Shown here: in pieces, positions 43,274-52,129 of the stretch | Layout of the letters: each line of letters begins with the position of its first letter | Numbering within the stretch: position 1 is the stretch's first letter | Source of the DNA: CAWEZN01 sp964498015 | GTDB lineage: Bacteria > Zixibacteria > MSB-5A5 > GN15 > PGXB01 | DNA length: 64,000 nucleotides | Assembly (NCBI GenBank): GCA_964498015.1 | Contig: CAZCFT010000002.1 | Coordinates: forward strand, 1 to 64,000 | Direction: 5' to 3' | The notes under the pieces: generated by a model | Told to the model about the DNA's origin: nothing | Databases searched by the model: none | Seen by the model: the letters and a program-made list of their open reading frames with translations, nothing else | Program-made: the position numbers and the translations under genes

Positions 43274-45316
43274 CTAAAATTTGCCGTTGAATTTATACTG
43301 AACCTGAATGACACCACTGGCGGCGACATAGTCATCGCCGGTGATTTTTATGGTCTGTCCGTTGGAACCGGCCAGCGTGATAATCTGTCCCGAATATAGA
43401 ATGGGATTTTCCAGAATCTTTATGTCATTGCTGTCTATTGAAATGATATTTCCCGATTCCGTCGAGGCAATAACTTCACCGTTTGATCCGATAGTCCCGG
43501 CGTTAACCTCGATTGGGCCAAGCGTTAATTCCGGATTGGTATAGACTGTCGCCGAATCCCCGCTGAAATAGATTTCAACCGAGACTCCAAGCGGCAGGTG
43601 ATTCGTGATAGTGGAATTGAAATCCGCCTGAACAATATGGTCCGTGATTCTATCGATATCTTCTTGAGAAATCTTTTCAGATGCAATATTTCCCTCAAAG
43701 ACAGATTGACCTATCACCGCTTCAAGGGGCGAACTTATTTTCACCCGCGAAACAATGAAATCATCCGCTGAAATCGTGCCGGAACTGACGCCATCCCCGA
43801 ACTGTACCGCGCCGCTCACGGTTATTCCGCTCGGCACGGGATTGAGAAAGTCGGCCAGATTTGAATTTGATATATAAGAAATCATGGGACTATTGGGACT
43901 GCCGGCGGCGATAACACCCTGAAGGGCGAGTATTTTCCCCTGATTTCCGGTAATATCAATATTAAGATTACCGTCGAAATTGATTCCGTTCTCTACTTCA
44001 AGAATCAATTCTGCATTCACCAGTTGCAGAGAATCGAATCCTTTGGGAAGATCGATTGCCGCGGTGACACTATCAAAGCTCGCCAGCGTCGAATCGATAA
44101 TTCCGGTTAACGACTGAAACTTTAATCCCGATAAAGAAACCCTTACAGATATCGAATCGGATTGGTGAATGGTGACCAAAGTCGAACCGGTCGAATCCAG
44201 CGACGCTGTCGCCTGAATCTCTATGGCTTGAGGCCTTGTTTGATCGATCGGTTCAAAGACAAAACCATCAAGACTGATAGAGACGCTGTCTGTGCTATCG
44301 GGATTGACTACGCGCGATAATGTATATGGCGATCCATTTATCCGGAAATCAGGAAGGCTGATTTGAATATTTCCCTGAAGCGGCGTGAAATTGTGTACCT
44401 GAATCTCCGCTGTCCCTGAAGATATTTCTGCGGAAATAATTGTATTCGATTCCGAAAGCTGAATTTCGCCGGCAAAACTTTTTTCTACCGCCGGAATAAC
44501 CGCTTGAGCCGCCGAAATGACCAGACCGCCCGGAAATCCCATCGAGCTTGTCATCGATTTACCGGCAAGGGAGAGGATCATTCCGCCCGGAGTGTGGCAG
44601 TGAATATTTAATCGCAGATGATTCGAAATTGTCTTTCCCCCGAGATCAACATGAGCCGTATCAATCCCTCCAGCGGGAATCCCCGGCGGCGGCAAAGGAA
44701 CTGTCGATATGAAAAGGGATTTTCCGATATCATAGACCTGCAGGATAACCGTATCGAGATCGACTCCAAAATCATTCGCTATGATAAAGTCAATCCCGCC
44801 GGAGGCAATTTCAGCCCAGTTGAAATTATTAAAGGGTTGAAAGTCATTCTGAACATCGAATGATACCGGTAGAAGCGCACCCAGATCCAGACTGACATAA
44901 TCGCCAAGATTTATTGTAACCGGACCCGACGCTTCGGGGGCAAGCGAAACCTGCCCGACTGTTTCAGATACTTCCTGAGAAATATCATTGATATTAAGAT
45001 TATCGGAGACTCTTATTGTATCAAGCTCCTCATCAGCGGAGAAGAGAACATCCCCCATGGAATCAATAGAAAGCCCCGGCTGGTCTATTTTGTCAATAAT
45101 TTCCCTTATGGAATAGACCCGGTTGATAAGCGGAACTGTCAGATTGGTCGTGAATGTCGGCGCCGCCGGTTTTTCTATTGAGCACTGGATCAGAGTCAGA
45201 ATGACCAGAACTACCGCTATTGCCAAAAGCGCCTTAAGTGCGAAATGCGTCGCCGGCGAATTGAAAAATGCTGACTCTCTTTTTCGTTTCCTCGCAAGAG
45301 CAATATTTATTTCCAT
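43274..45316 (-). CDS. Large predicted surface-anchored beta-rich protein, function unknown
   Basis: 680 residues. A basic N-terminus and one membrane segment (about 28-45, ALKALLAIAVVLVILTLIQC) are followed by an entirely extracytoplasmic chain rich in beta strands, Asp/Ser/Thr and repeated GxxxSGTISxxD-like turns. The cysteine ending the segment could be a non-canonical lipobox (LIQC). No catalytic motif is visible. It is first in an operon with a barrel and an M6 protease, so it may be a surface scaffold or adhesin. No family recognised. Confidence 0.7.
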   Translation of the reverse strand: MEINIALARKRKRESAFFNSPATHFALKALLAIAVVLVILTLIQCSIEKPAAPTFTTNLTVPLINRVYSIREIIDKIDQPGLSIDSMGDVLFSADEELDTIRVSDNLNINDISQEVSETVGQVSLAPEASGPVTINLGDYVSLDLGALLPVSFDVQNDFQPFNNFNWAEIASGGIDFIIANDFGVDLDTVILQVYDIGKSLFISTVPLPPPGIPAGGIDTAHVDLGGKTISNHLRLNIHCHTPGGMILSLAGKSMTSSMGFPGGLVISAAQAVIPAVEKSFAGEIQLSESNTIISAEISSGTAEIQVHNFTPLQGNIQISLPDFRINGSPYTLSRVVNPDSTDSVSISLDGFVFEPIDQTRPQAIEIQATASLDSTGSTLVTIHQSDSISVRVSLSGLKFQSLTGIIDSTLASFDSVTAAIDLPKGFDSLQLVNAELILEVENGINFDGNLNIDITGNQGKILALQGVIAAGSPNSPMISYISNSNLADFLNPVPSGITVSGAVQFGDGVSSGTISADDFIVSRVKISSPLEAVIGQSVFEGNIASEKISQEDIDRITDHIVQADFNSTITNHLPLGVSVEIYFSGDSATVYTNPELTLGPIEVNAGTIGSNGEVIASTESGNIISIDSNDIKILENPILYSGQIITLAGSNGQTIKITGDDYVAASGVIQVQYKFNGKF

Positions 45317-45615
45317 ACCTCCCCGCTATTTCAAATCTCATTGTAACATTAGGGGAATACTGCAAAGCCGATGCCCGAATTGACATTCCCCCTAACCTTT
45401 GAATTGGTAAGGAGATATGGCGTGCGAACCAAATCGAATTGGCCGTCTTCAGTGTTGGGTTTATCCCATACTCAGTAGGGATAGTCTCCTGAATCCTAAA
45501 AAAATACGTCTCAAGATTGAAAGATGGCGAGAAATGCATTCAAGCACATTTTCCCATCACATCCCTTCTTCAGAAACCATTTGTGGTATGGCAGATTTTA
45601 TTTATATTCTACCAT
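45317..45615. other. Divergent intergenic region
   Basis: About 300 bases between the minus-strand surface-protein operon and the plus-strand HIT gene. I see no RNA gene and no convincing terminator. Promoters for both directions are presumably here but none is a clear consensus match. Confidence 0.5.
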
Positions 45616-46137
45616 ATGAGCGAAAAATTTATCTGGGCCCCTTGGAGATCAGAATATATTCTTGGCCCTAAAGAGAAGGGGTGCATTTTTTGCAATCGGA
45701 TAAAAAGAAACAGCGACAAGAAGGACCTTATTGTCTATCGCGGCGAAACGATTTTTGTGATCCTCAACAGGTTTCCATATAATTCGGGTCACACTATGGT
45801 GGTCCCTAATCGACATTTAAATTCGCTGGACAAATTGACCAGGGCTGAATCTACGGAATTCTTTGAATTGATTCAGCTGACGGTTGATGTCATCAAGAAA
45901 ACGCTCAGGCCCGATTCATTCAATCTTGGAATGAATCTCGGGCGAGGTTCAGGGGCAGGAGTACCGGGTCATCTTCACATGCATATTGTCCCAAGATGGA
46001 GCGAGGATACTAACTTTATGCCCGTGATCGGTAAAACGCGAGTGGTATCCTTTGACCTCGGCATGATTTACAGGATGTTGAAAAAAAATTTTGATTTCTT
46101 ATGCCCCGAGCAAAAATCCCGACAAAAGCGGAGCTGA
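45616..46137 (+). CDS. HIT-family nucleotide hydrolase/phosphorylase
   Basis: 173 residues starting MSEKFIWAPWRSEYI, the conserved N-terminus of Ap4A-phosphorylase-like HIT proteins. CxxC pair in GCIFCNR, and the catalytic histidine triad HLHMHIVPRW. It probably cleaves dinucleoside polyphosphates or AMP conjugates. Its last 37 bases overlap the start of the next gene, which suggests coupled translation. Confidence 0.93.
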   Translation: MSEKFIWAPWRSEYILGPKEKGCIFCNRIKRNSDKKDLIVYRGETIFVILNRFPYNSGHTMVVPNRHLNSLDKLTRAESTEFFELIQLTVDVIKKTLRPDSFNLGMNLGRGSGAGVPGHLHMHIVPRWSEDTNFMPVIGKTRVVSFDLGMIYRMLKKNFDFLCPEQKSRQKRS

Positions 46138-47723
46138 TTCAGCTTCAAAGACTATATAAGACCGACGAGAAAATCGCCGAGCGTCTGGGCGGGACTACAC
46201 CTCAGCTGGTCGCATATTGGAGGCGCAAGAAGAATATTCCGCGTCATGCTTTTCCTAAATTCTCCGAGGCGGAAATTAGGGAAATTTGGGAACGATTTGG
46301 CGATGATTATCGGTGTGGGCTGGAACTCGGGATTTCCAAGGCCGCCTTCTACAACTGGAGAAGAAAATATGGCCTAAAAAATAGACCGGCATTTCTGAAG
46401 CTTGAGCAATTGGAGCTAAACCTCGGTGAACCAACCCTCGCCGTCGGGCGAAAATACAATTATGGCCGACAGACGATAGCGCAAAAGATATTTTCTGCAA
46501 GAGCCGAATTGGAAAAAGTCGAGACCGGCGAAACAATCTGCGTAGAACCCGACCTTGCTGTTTCGCCCAACGATTCCGGCCTGGTAGCGCAATATTTTAG
46601 AGACAATGGTTATACGTATGTATGGAATCCCTCAAGGATAATAATATCCCTCGATCAAACATTGTCTTTCGAGACCGAAAAAGCCCCTGCCGTTAATAAG
46701 AGTCTAAGAGAATTTGTCAAGAAACAAAATATAAAGTATTTTTATGACATTGGGGAAGGGGCATGTCACCAGATGGTTTTGGAAAACGGACAGATTCTTC
46801 CCGGTCAATTCGCCATCGGGACAGACTCCTATATCAATTCCTATGGCTCGATTGGGGCATATGCGTCTTCTATAAGCGCCGCTGAAATGGCCGTGGTCTG
46901 GGCGACCGGCAGAGTATCGCTTGCTGTGCCGGAAACGGTCAAAATAATCATCAATGGGAAATCTTCACGGGCTGTTTTCGCCAAAGATATAGCCCTATTT
47001 GTAGCGGGAAGTCTTCGCTCAGAAATTATTTTAAACAAAGTGATCGAGTTCTATGGCCCTACTGTCGCCCAAATGTCGATCTCAGAGAGATTCACCCTCT
47101 GTCATTATACGGCCGGTATTGGGGCCACGGCCGGAATATGTTCCTTTGATGCTGTGTCCCGCCGCTATCTCCTGGGTCGCACAAAGATGCCATACCGACC
47201 AGCCCTCGCCGATAAGGATGCTCTATATAATGGCATATATGAATTTAACATTGCCCATGTAATCCCTCAGATCGCTCGACCGGGCAAAATGGATAATGTG
47301 AGCGCTGTTTCTGAGCTTGAAGGTCTTCCTATTAATCAGGTCATTATCGGTTCCTGCGCCGGAGGACGTTTTGAAGACCTCCGCATCGTCGCCGACATCA
47401 TAAAGGGGAAAAAGATCAATTCCGACGTGCGAATGCTTATTTATCCGGCCTCCCGTGCAGTCTATCTTGAAGCTCTAAGAAAAGGGCTTATTCGGGCCTT
47501 TGTCGAGGCCGGAGCATTGGTCATGAATCCGGGGTGTGGCCCGTGCAAGGGTTTTGATCACGGCCTTCTTGCCGCCGGAGAGAAATGTCTGACCACAACT
47601 GCAAGAAGCTCTGGTGTTGATGCCGACAACGCAAACGGCGAAACTTATATCGTTTCTCCGGCAACCGCCGCCGCTTCAGCTTTGAGGGGTGTCATCACCA
47701 ACCCGACAGGTTTTGTGAAATAA
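46101..47723 (+). CDS. Helix-turn-helix / aconitase-superfamily (isopropylmalate isomerase large subunit-like) fusion
   Basis: 540 residues. Residues 1 to about 95 contain two consecutive HTH-like units (TDEKIAERLGGTTPQLVAYW and DDYRCGLELGISKAAFYNWR, each followed by RRK). From about residue 118 the chain is a LeuC-type large subunit (TIAQKIFSARAELEKVETGE). The three cluster cysteines are conserved: C419 in IIGSCAGGR, C479 and C482 in NPGCGPCKG. The usual GDSHT reads GTDSY here. No LeuD small subunit is encoded nearby. It starts inside the HIT gene without an obvious ribosome site. It could be an enzyme with an unusual arm or an iron-sulfur-sensing DNA-binding regulator. Confidence 0.88.
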   Translation: MPRAKIPTKAELIQLQRLYKTDEKIAERLGGTTPQLVAYWRRKKNIPRHAFPKFSEAEIREIWERFGDDYRCGLELGISKAAFYNWRRKYGLKNRPAFLKLEQLELNLGEPTLAVGRKYNYGRQTIAQKIFSARAELEKVETGETICVEPDLAVSPNDSGLVAQYFRDNGYTYVWNPSRIIISLDQTLSFETEKAPAVNKSLREFVKKQNIKYFYDIGEGACHQMVLENGQILPGQFAIGTDSYINSYGSIGAYASSISAAEMAVVWATGRVSLAVPETVKIIINGKSSRAVFAKDIALFVAGSLRSEIILNKVIEFYGPTVAQMSISERFTLCHYTAGIGATAGICSFDAVSRRYLLGRTKMPYRPALADKDALYNGIYEFNIAHVIPQIARPGKMDNVSAVSELEGLPINQVIIGSCAGGRFEDLRIVADIIKGKKINSDVRMLIYPASRAVYLEALRKGLIRAFVEAGALVMNPGCGPCKGFDHGLLAAGEKCLTTTARSSGVDADNANGETYIVSPATAAASALRGVITNPTGFVK

Positions 47724-47744
47724 AGGCAGGTTCCCGGTCGAATC

Positions 47745-48995
47745 CTAATCCTTCATTGATTGCAGGAACTTCTGATTATTCTTCGTCTTCTTCATTCTGT
47801 CCATCAAGAATTCCATCGCCTCTATCGGATTCATCTCCGCCAGAAATTTGCGCAGTACCCAAACTTTTTGCAATACGTCAGGAGTCATGAGAAGCTCCTC
47901 TTTTCTGGTACCGCTACGATTAAGATCCATCGCCGGGAAAATTCTTCGGTCCGACAACCTGCGATCAAGAACCATCTCCAGATTTCCAGTCCCTTTGAAT
48001 TCTTCAAAAATAACTTCATCCATTCTTGAGCCGGTTTCGATCAAGGCGGTCCCGATGATTGTAAGCGAACCGCCTTCTTCAATATTGCGGGCCGCGCCGA
48101 AAAATCGTTTCGGCTTGTGGAGAGCATTGCTATCAACGCCTCCGGAGAGAATCTTGCCCGAGTGCGGCACTACTGCATTATGAGCGCGCGCCAGACGGGT
48201 GATACTGTCGAGCAATATTATAACATGCTTCTTGTGCTCCACCAGCCTTTTCGCCTTTTCAAGCACCATATCGGCCACCTGGACATGCCGCTCAGCGGGT
48301 TCATCGAAAGTTGATGAAATTACTTCACCTTTGACAGATCGCCTCATATCGGTGACTTCTTCAGGCCGTTCGTCAATAAGAAGCACTATTAATATCACCT
48401 CAGGATGGTTGTGCGTGATGGCGTTGGCTATTTTTTGCAGGATTATGGTTTTCCCGGCCTTGGGCGGCGACGTTATCAGCGCCCGCTGGCCTTTTCCAAT
48501 CGGGGTCATCAGATCCATTATTCTGGTCGTGAGTTCGTCGGGGTTGATTTCAAGCTGGAAAGCTTCATTGGGATAAAGGGGCGTCAGATTATCAAAAAGA
48601 ATCTTATGCTTGGAAATTTCTGGATCCTCAAAATTGATAGCTTCGATTTTTAGTAGCGCAAAGTATCGTTCATTGTCTTTGGGAGGCCGAACCTGACCGG
48701 AGATCGTATCCCCCGTGCGCAAATCGAATCGCTTTATTTGCGAGGGGGAGACATAGATGTCGTCCGGACCCGGCAAGTAATTATAATCGGGAGAGCGAAG
48801 AAACCCGTAACCCTCAGATAATATTTCCAGCACCCCTTCCGCAAAAATCATTCCCTCCTGCTGGGCCGAATTAGCTTCCATAACTTTGAAGATTAATTCC
48901 GATTTCCTGAGGCCGGAAACGCCGGGAATATCCAGTGATTCCGCCATTTCCAGCAATTCAGCAATAGTTTTGTTCTTAAGCTCTGTGCTTTCCAT
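47745..48995 (-). CDS. rho: Transcription termination factor Rho
   Basis: 416-residue hexameric RNA helicase. N-terminal Rho-N helices, a cold-shock-like RNA-binding domain (EGVLEILSEGYGFLRSPDYNYLPGPDDIYVS region), and a RecA-type motor with Walker A SPPKAGKTIILQ and Walker B VILIVLLIDERPEEV. The Q- and R-loop regions are present. No long insertion. It ends convergently 21 bases from the HTH-aconitase gene with no hairpin terminator between them. Confidence 0.98.
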   Translation of the reverse strand: MESTELKNKTIAELLEMAESLDIPGVSGLRKSELIFKVMEANSAQQEGMIFAEGVLEILSEGYGFLRSPDYNYLPGPDDIYVSPSQIKRFDLRTGDTISGQVRPPKDNERYFALLKIEAINFEDPEISKHKILFDNLTPLYPNEAFQLEINPDELTTRIMDLMTPIGKGQRALITSPPKAGKTIILQKIANAITHNHPEVILIVLLIDERPEEVTDMRRSVKGEVISSTFDEPAERHVQVADMVLEKAKRLVEHKKHVIILLDSITRLARAHNAVVPHSGKILSGGVDSNALHKPKRFFGAARNIEEGGSLTIIGTALIETGSRMDEVIFEEFKGTGNLEMVLDRRLSDRRIFPAMDLNRSGTRKEELLMTPDVLQKVWVLRKFLAEMNPIEAMEFLMDRMKKTKNNQKFLQSMKD

Positions 48996-49064
48996 AGATT
49001 TTATCCCATAGTTAAGATTAATAATTTACTGTTGGATTAAGAAGTCCCCCCGGGGAAGGAGATA

Positions 49065-49412
49065 TTATTTAATTATTTCAATAGGAGCGTCCCCCCATAA
49101 TTTTTCGAGCGCATAAAACTCTCTGGCCGACCTCTGAAAAACATGGACAACAACATCAACATAATCAAGCAGTACCCATTTCCCCCCTCGCGCCCCCTCA
49201 CGATGCCATGCTTTGATACCCATTTCAATAAGTCCTTCATCAATCGCTTCAACAATAGCCTTAACATGTACATCGACATCGCCGCTGATTATGACAAAAT
49301 AATCGCATACTGAGGTAAGATTCTTCAGTTTCAAGATCTTGATATCGTAACCTTTTTTGGTGAGAGCAAGCTTTCCGGCTGCGCGTGCAATCGATAAAGG
49401 GGTCGGTTTCAA
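49065..49412 (-). CDS. rsfS: Ribosome silencing factor
   Basis: 115-residue RsfS/Iojap-family protein (AGKLALTKKGYDIKILKLKNL, CDYFVIISG, WVLLDYVDVVVHVF). It binds ribosomal protein L14 and blocks subunit joining during starvation. Located just downstream of a LytR_C protein gene, an arrangement frequent in FCB genomes. Confidence 0.96.
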   Translation of the reverse strand: MKPTPLSIARAAGKLALTKKGYDIKILKLKNLTSVCDYFVIISGDVDVHVKAIVEAIDEGLIEMGIKAWHREGARGGKWVLLDYVDVVVHVFQRSAREFYALEKLWGDAPIEIIK

Positions 49413-49446
49413 ATTCTCGTTCTTTCTCTCCTATTTTCTTGTAAGC

Positions 49447-49956
49447 TTATGGCTTATTTGTCTTCTGCAGTATCTTCTCAAAATCTTCACCAAGCACCAG
49501 GGAGACATTTATATTCCGATAATTATTCTCCAGAGGCTCAAAGACTATGTTTTCCGCATCAAGACCCAACTGGACAGCTAACGCCTTAGAGATACTCAGA
49601 TCCTTTTCTCTCGAAATTAGAAAGCTTTTCTTCACATTGTATGCTCTGAAATCATAAACTTCAAGCGCCGAGGCCTCAAGCGGCGGATGGACTTTCGATG
49701 GCGCCGCTTTAGCGACTCGATCGGCCGCGCCGTGTATCCCACAGCCATTCAAAATCTGTAAGCGGACCGATTGAATGGGAAGATCAATAGTCTTAGAAAC
49801 CCCGTTGGTTATTCTGAGCGCAAAGCTGGCGCCATAAATTACAACCAATGCAAAAATGGCCAAAATCGTCAATTCCAAAAAGCGCGAATTCTTTTTGCTT
49901 CTTGGCGAACGTCTCTTGATCTTGATACTGCTTTTTGATATTTTCTTCAATAACAT
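49447..49956 (-). CDS. LytR C-terminal-domain membrane protein
   Basis: 169 residues: a basic cytoplasmic N-terminus, one membrane segment (about 29-48), and a periplasmic LytR_C domain beginning VRLQILNGCGIHGAADRVA. It lacks the LCP transferase domain, so it is not a complete LytR-CpsA-Psr enzyme. Probably envelope-related; usually found beside rsfS, as here. Confidence 0.87.
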   Translation of the reverse strand: MLLKKISKSSIKIKRRSPRSKKNSRFLELTILAIFALVVIYGASFALRITNGVSKTIDLPIQSVRLQILNGCGIHGAADRVAKAAPSKVHPPLEASALEVYDFRAYNVKKSFLISREKDLSISKALAVQLGLDAENIVFEPLENNYRNINVSLVLGEDFEKILQKTNKP

Positions 49957-50007
49957 CTATTCAATGTGAAAGTAATCTGGTAGGGCAAATAACAATTATT
50001 TACGGCT

Positions 50008-50487
50008 TTACCTCCAAAGAAGATTTCCATTATTTCTGTATGGTCTGTATGGATAGAACCCCGCCCCACCATAGCTGTCCATTCCGATCGAAAATCTAAA
50101 ATGCTCCGATGGATGGTAATCAAGACTAAAACCCGGCAGGAATGCAGTACTGGAATTTGCCTGCCGATTGAACAACGCGGCCGGATCATGAGCAATTCCA
50201 AGCTTCAGCCCAAGCGTCAGGGCTGATGAAAATTCATAAGAGATCAGACCTGTATATAATCCCACTGAGCCGGAATTGCCGCCGCCGCTAAAGAAACTCA
50301 TAGAGTATGAATTGGACCATTTTATTTTTGATAAGTCGATGAGTGAGAATGGCTTACTTGCAGGTTTTAGTCCCAGATAGTCATTCTTAATCGTGCCGAT
50401 CTCCGCCTTATCCGCCATCTGAGCCATGCCGGACGGCGCCAGCGCTCCAATCAAAGTGATAATCAGAAATATCTCTATCTTTTTCAT
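50008..50487 (-). CDS. Small exported protein, possible outer-membrane barrel
   Basis: 159 residues with a clear signal peptide (MKKIEIFLIITLIGALAPSG, cleavage near MAQ). The mature chain has amphipathic strands (NSYSMSFFSGGGNSGSVGLYT, LTLGLKLGIAH, FRFSIGMDSYGGAGFYPY). It resembles short FCB proteins of unknown role that carry the S-L-I-D-L-S-K-I motif followed by SYSMSF. Probably co-transcribed with the LytR_C and rsfS genes. Confidence 0.7.
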   Translation of the reverse strand: MKKIEIFLIITLIGALAPSGMAQMADKAEIGTIKNDYLGLKPASKPFSLIDLSKIKWSNSYSMSFFSGGGNSGSVGLYTGLISYEFSSALTLGLKLGIAHDPAALFNRQANSSTAFLPGFSLDYHPSEHFRFSIGMDSYGGAGFYPYRPYRNNGNLLWR

Positions 50488-50634
50488 ACAACCCCCCGCT
50501 ATAAAAGCAGGCTTAATAATAAGCTATCATGTTTAAGTATTTTGTCAATCTTTTTTATATTCTATTATTTCTGTCGGCGACGAAAGCTCTTTAGTTAACT
50601 CTGTGAAATCATACCCGAATGGGCGGAGAATTGT

Positions 50635-51381
50635 TCAATTATTTTTTGCGAGAAAGCTCTTTTCCAGCATCGCCAATTCTTCCACAGAATTCACCCCGGC
50701 GACCTCCGGCGGATATGGCGCTTTCCAAACGCGACATTCTTTCCCAGCATTCCTTAGGATTCTAATCGTATCGGTCAAGTAGAACTCTTTCTGTGCGTTA
50801 TGGTTGCCTACCTGCTTAAGCGCGCCAAAAAGCTCTTTCCCATTGAAACAGAAAGTGCCGGAATTAATTTCTCTTATTTTCCTGATCTCTTCATCGGCAT
50901 CCTTTTCCTCAATTATCTCAGATAAAAAGTCTGTCCCTTTTTGCCTGATAATCCTCCCATACCCTTTCGGATTGGAAAATTCAGCCGTTAGACAAGTTGC
51001 CGCGGCTTTGCTCTGAATATGAAAAGACATCAGGCCTCTAATTGATTCAGCGGATAAGAAAGGGACATCACCCGCCGCTACCAGAATAGTCCCGACAAAC
51101 TCACCCAGAATCTTTTCGGCCATCTGCACGGCATGACCGGTCCCCAATTGCTCTTTTTGCCAGACGAAATCAACCCTATAGTCCTTTAAGTCGTCTATGA
51201 CCATTTCTCCCTTGTGCCCAATTACGACAACGATTTTGTCAAGACCAATAACCGCTAAAGTGTCGAGAAGATGCCTGACCAAAGGCTTGCCGGCTATTTC
51301 GTGAAGAACCTTGGGGAGATCAGATTTCATCCGTTTCCCCTTCCCGGCGGCAAGAATTATCGCCGCAGTCTTATTGCTCAT
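50635..51381 (-). CDS. GlmU-type nucleotidyltransferase, N-terminal domain only
   Basis: 248-residue sugar-1-phosphate nucleotidyltransferase with the signature LAAGKGKRMKSDLPKVLHEI and GTGHAVQMA. It corresponds to the uridylyltransferase half of GlmU, which makes UDP-GlcNAc from GlcNAc-1-phosphate. The C-terminal left-handed beta-helix acetyltransferase domain is absent and the frame closes normally. Acetylation must be supplied by another protein. It lies 18 bases downstream of panD. Confidence 0.9.
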   Translation of the reverse strand: MSNKTAAIILAAGKGKRMKSDLPKVLHEIAGKPLVRHLLDTLAVIGLDKIVVVIGHKGEMVIDDLKDYRVDFVWQKEQLGTGHAVQMAEKILGEFVGTILVAAGDVPFLSAESIRGLMSFHIQSKAAATCLTAEFSNPKGYGRIIRQKGTDFLSEIIEEKDADEEIRKIREINSGTFCFNGKELFGALKQVGNHNAQKEFYLTDTIRILRNAGKECRVWKAPYPPEVAGVNSVEELAMLEKSFLAKNN

Positions 51382-51399
51382 GTTGTGAGGTTTCCCGAG

Positions 51400-51747
51400 C
51401 TAAACCATACGATTGTTTTTATCGACTTTGACAAACCGCGGTTTATGCGTCGGCGCCTTCTCACGCTCTAACAGGCCGTAGGCGATAATAATAATAATAT
51501 CTCCCACTTTTCCCTTGAGCGCCGCCGCCCCATTGAGACAAATCACACCCGAACCGGCTTTTCCCTCAATGACATAGGTTTCCAACCTTTCCCCTGAGGC
51601 GACATTGGCGATCTGGACTTTCTCAAAGGGAACAATATCAGCGGCGATCATCAGGTCAGCATCAATAGTTATCGAGCCTTCATAATTGACATTAGCCTCA
51701 GTTATGGTGGCGCGGTGTATTTTTGATTTACAGACAGTTATAAGCAT
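51400..51747 (-). CDS. panD: Aspartate 1-decarboxylase
   Basis: 115 residues starting MLITVCKSKIHRATI. Makes beta-alanine for pantothenate and coenzyme A. The pro-enzyme self-cleaves at Gly24-Ser25 (NYEGSITID), creating the pyruvoyl cofactor. A longer upstream reading frame exists but the ATG at 51747 matches the family N-terminus. Followed by the nucleotidyltransferase gene. Confidence 0.96.
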   Translation of the reverse strand: MLITVCKSKIHRATITEANVNYEGSITIDADLMIAADIVPFEKVQIANVASGERLETYVIEGKAGSGVICLNGAAALKGKVGDIIIIIAYGLLEREKAPTHKPRFVKVDKNNRMV

Positions 51748-51755
51748 AAATTTTT

Positions 51756-51775
51756 TCCATTGTTTTAACAATGGA
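51756..51775 (-). promoter_or_regulatory. Inverted repeat at the panD transcription start
   Basis: TCCATTG-TTTTAA-CAATGGA, 7-bp arms, nine bases before the panD start codon. It overlaps both the predicted transcription start and the only Shine-Dalgarno-like GGA. It could be an operator or a translation-damping hairpin. Confidence 0.45.
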
Positions 51776-51777
51776 TT

Positions 51778-51805
51778 AATATAATGGTTTCCGCCATTTT
51801 GGCAA
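51778..51805 (-). promoter_or_regulatory. Sigma70-type promoter of panD
   Basis: On the minus strand: TTGCCA, 16 bp, TATATT. Predicted start near 51771. Confidence 0.55.
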
Positions 51806-51959
51806 GCGGGGATTTTATTCCATAACTTTACCTGGCCGCGTGGCGCCCTCAAAAATCTCTTTCGTAAAAAGGGATTCTTGGGGGCGCTTTCATTTTCCGT
51901 GCCGCGTGCCATTCCCAAGCAATCGTAGGGGCACACCCGTGCGTTCGCCCGCCACCTTG

Positions 51960-52010
51960 GTACCCCACCATCCAAATCCCCGCCCTGCGCGACGTCGGAT
52001 GGGACTCTTC
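51960..52010. repeat. Dispersed intergenic element, copy 2
   Basis: Matches 31061-31110 (GTACCCC, CATCCA, CCCCGCC, TGCG, GACG, CGGATGGG in the same order). The CCATCC/GGATGG arms are conserved while the loop differs, suggesting that structure is maintained. Confidence 0.65.
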
Positions 52011-52129
52011 ATTACACCTACAATGCACAATCAATAAATTGCCCCCAATTCACCCGCTACTTTAATTACCGCTTTAAAAACAGAACAGGGACAGACTCAA
52101 TCTGTCCCCGTTCATGATTCACTCAAATT

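Larger units (their letters stand above)
51748..52129. other. Intergenic region with panD promoter and dispersed repeat
   Basis: 382 bases without a gene. It contains the panD promoter and a start-site inverted repeat at the left, copy 2 of the dispersed element in the middle, and near the right end the inverted repeat GGGACAG / CTGTCCC around the AT-poor stretch preceding the LamG gene stop. Confidence 0.6.
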
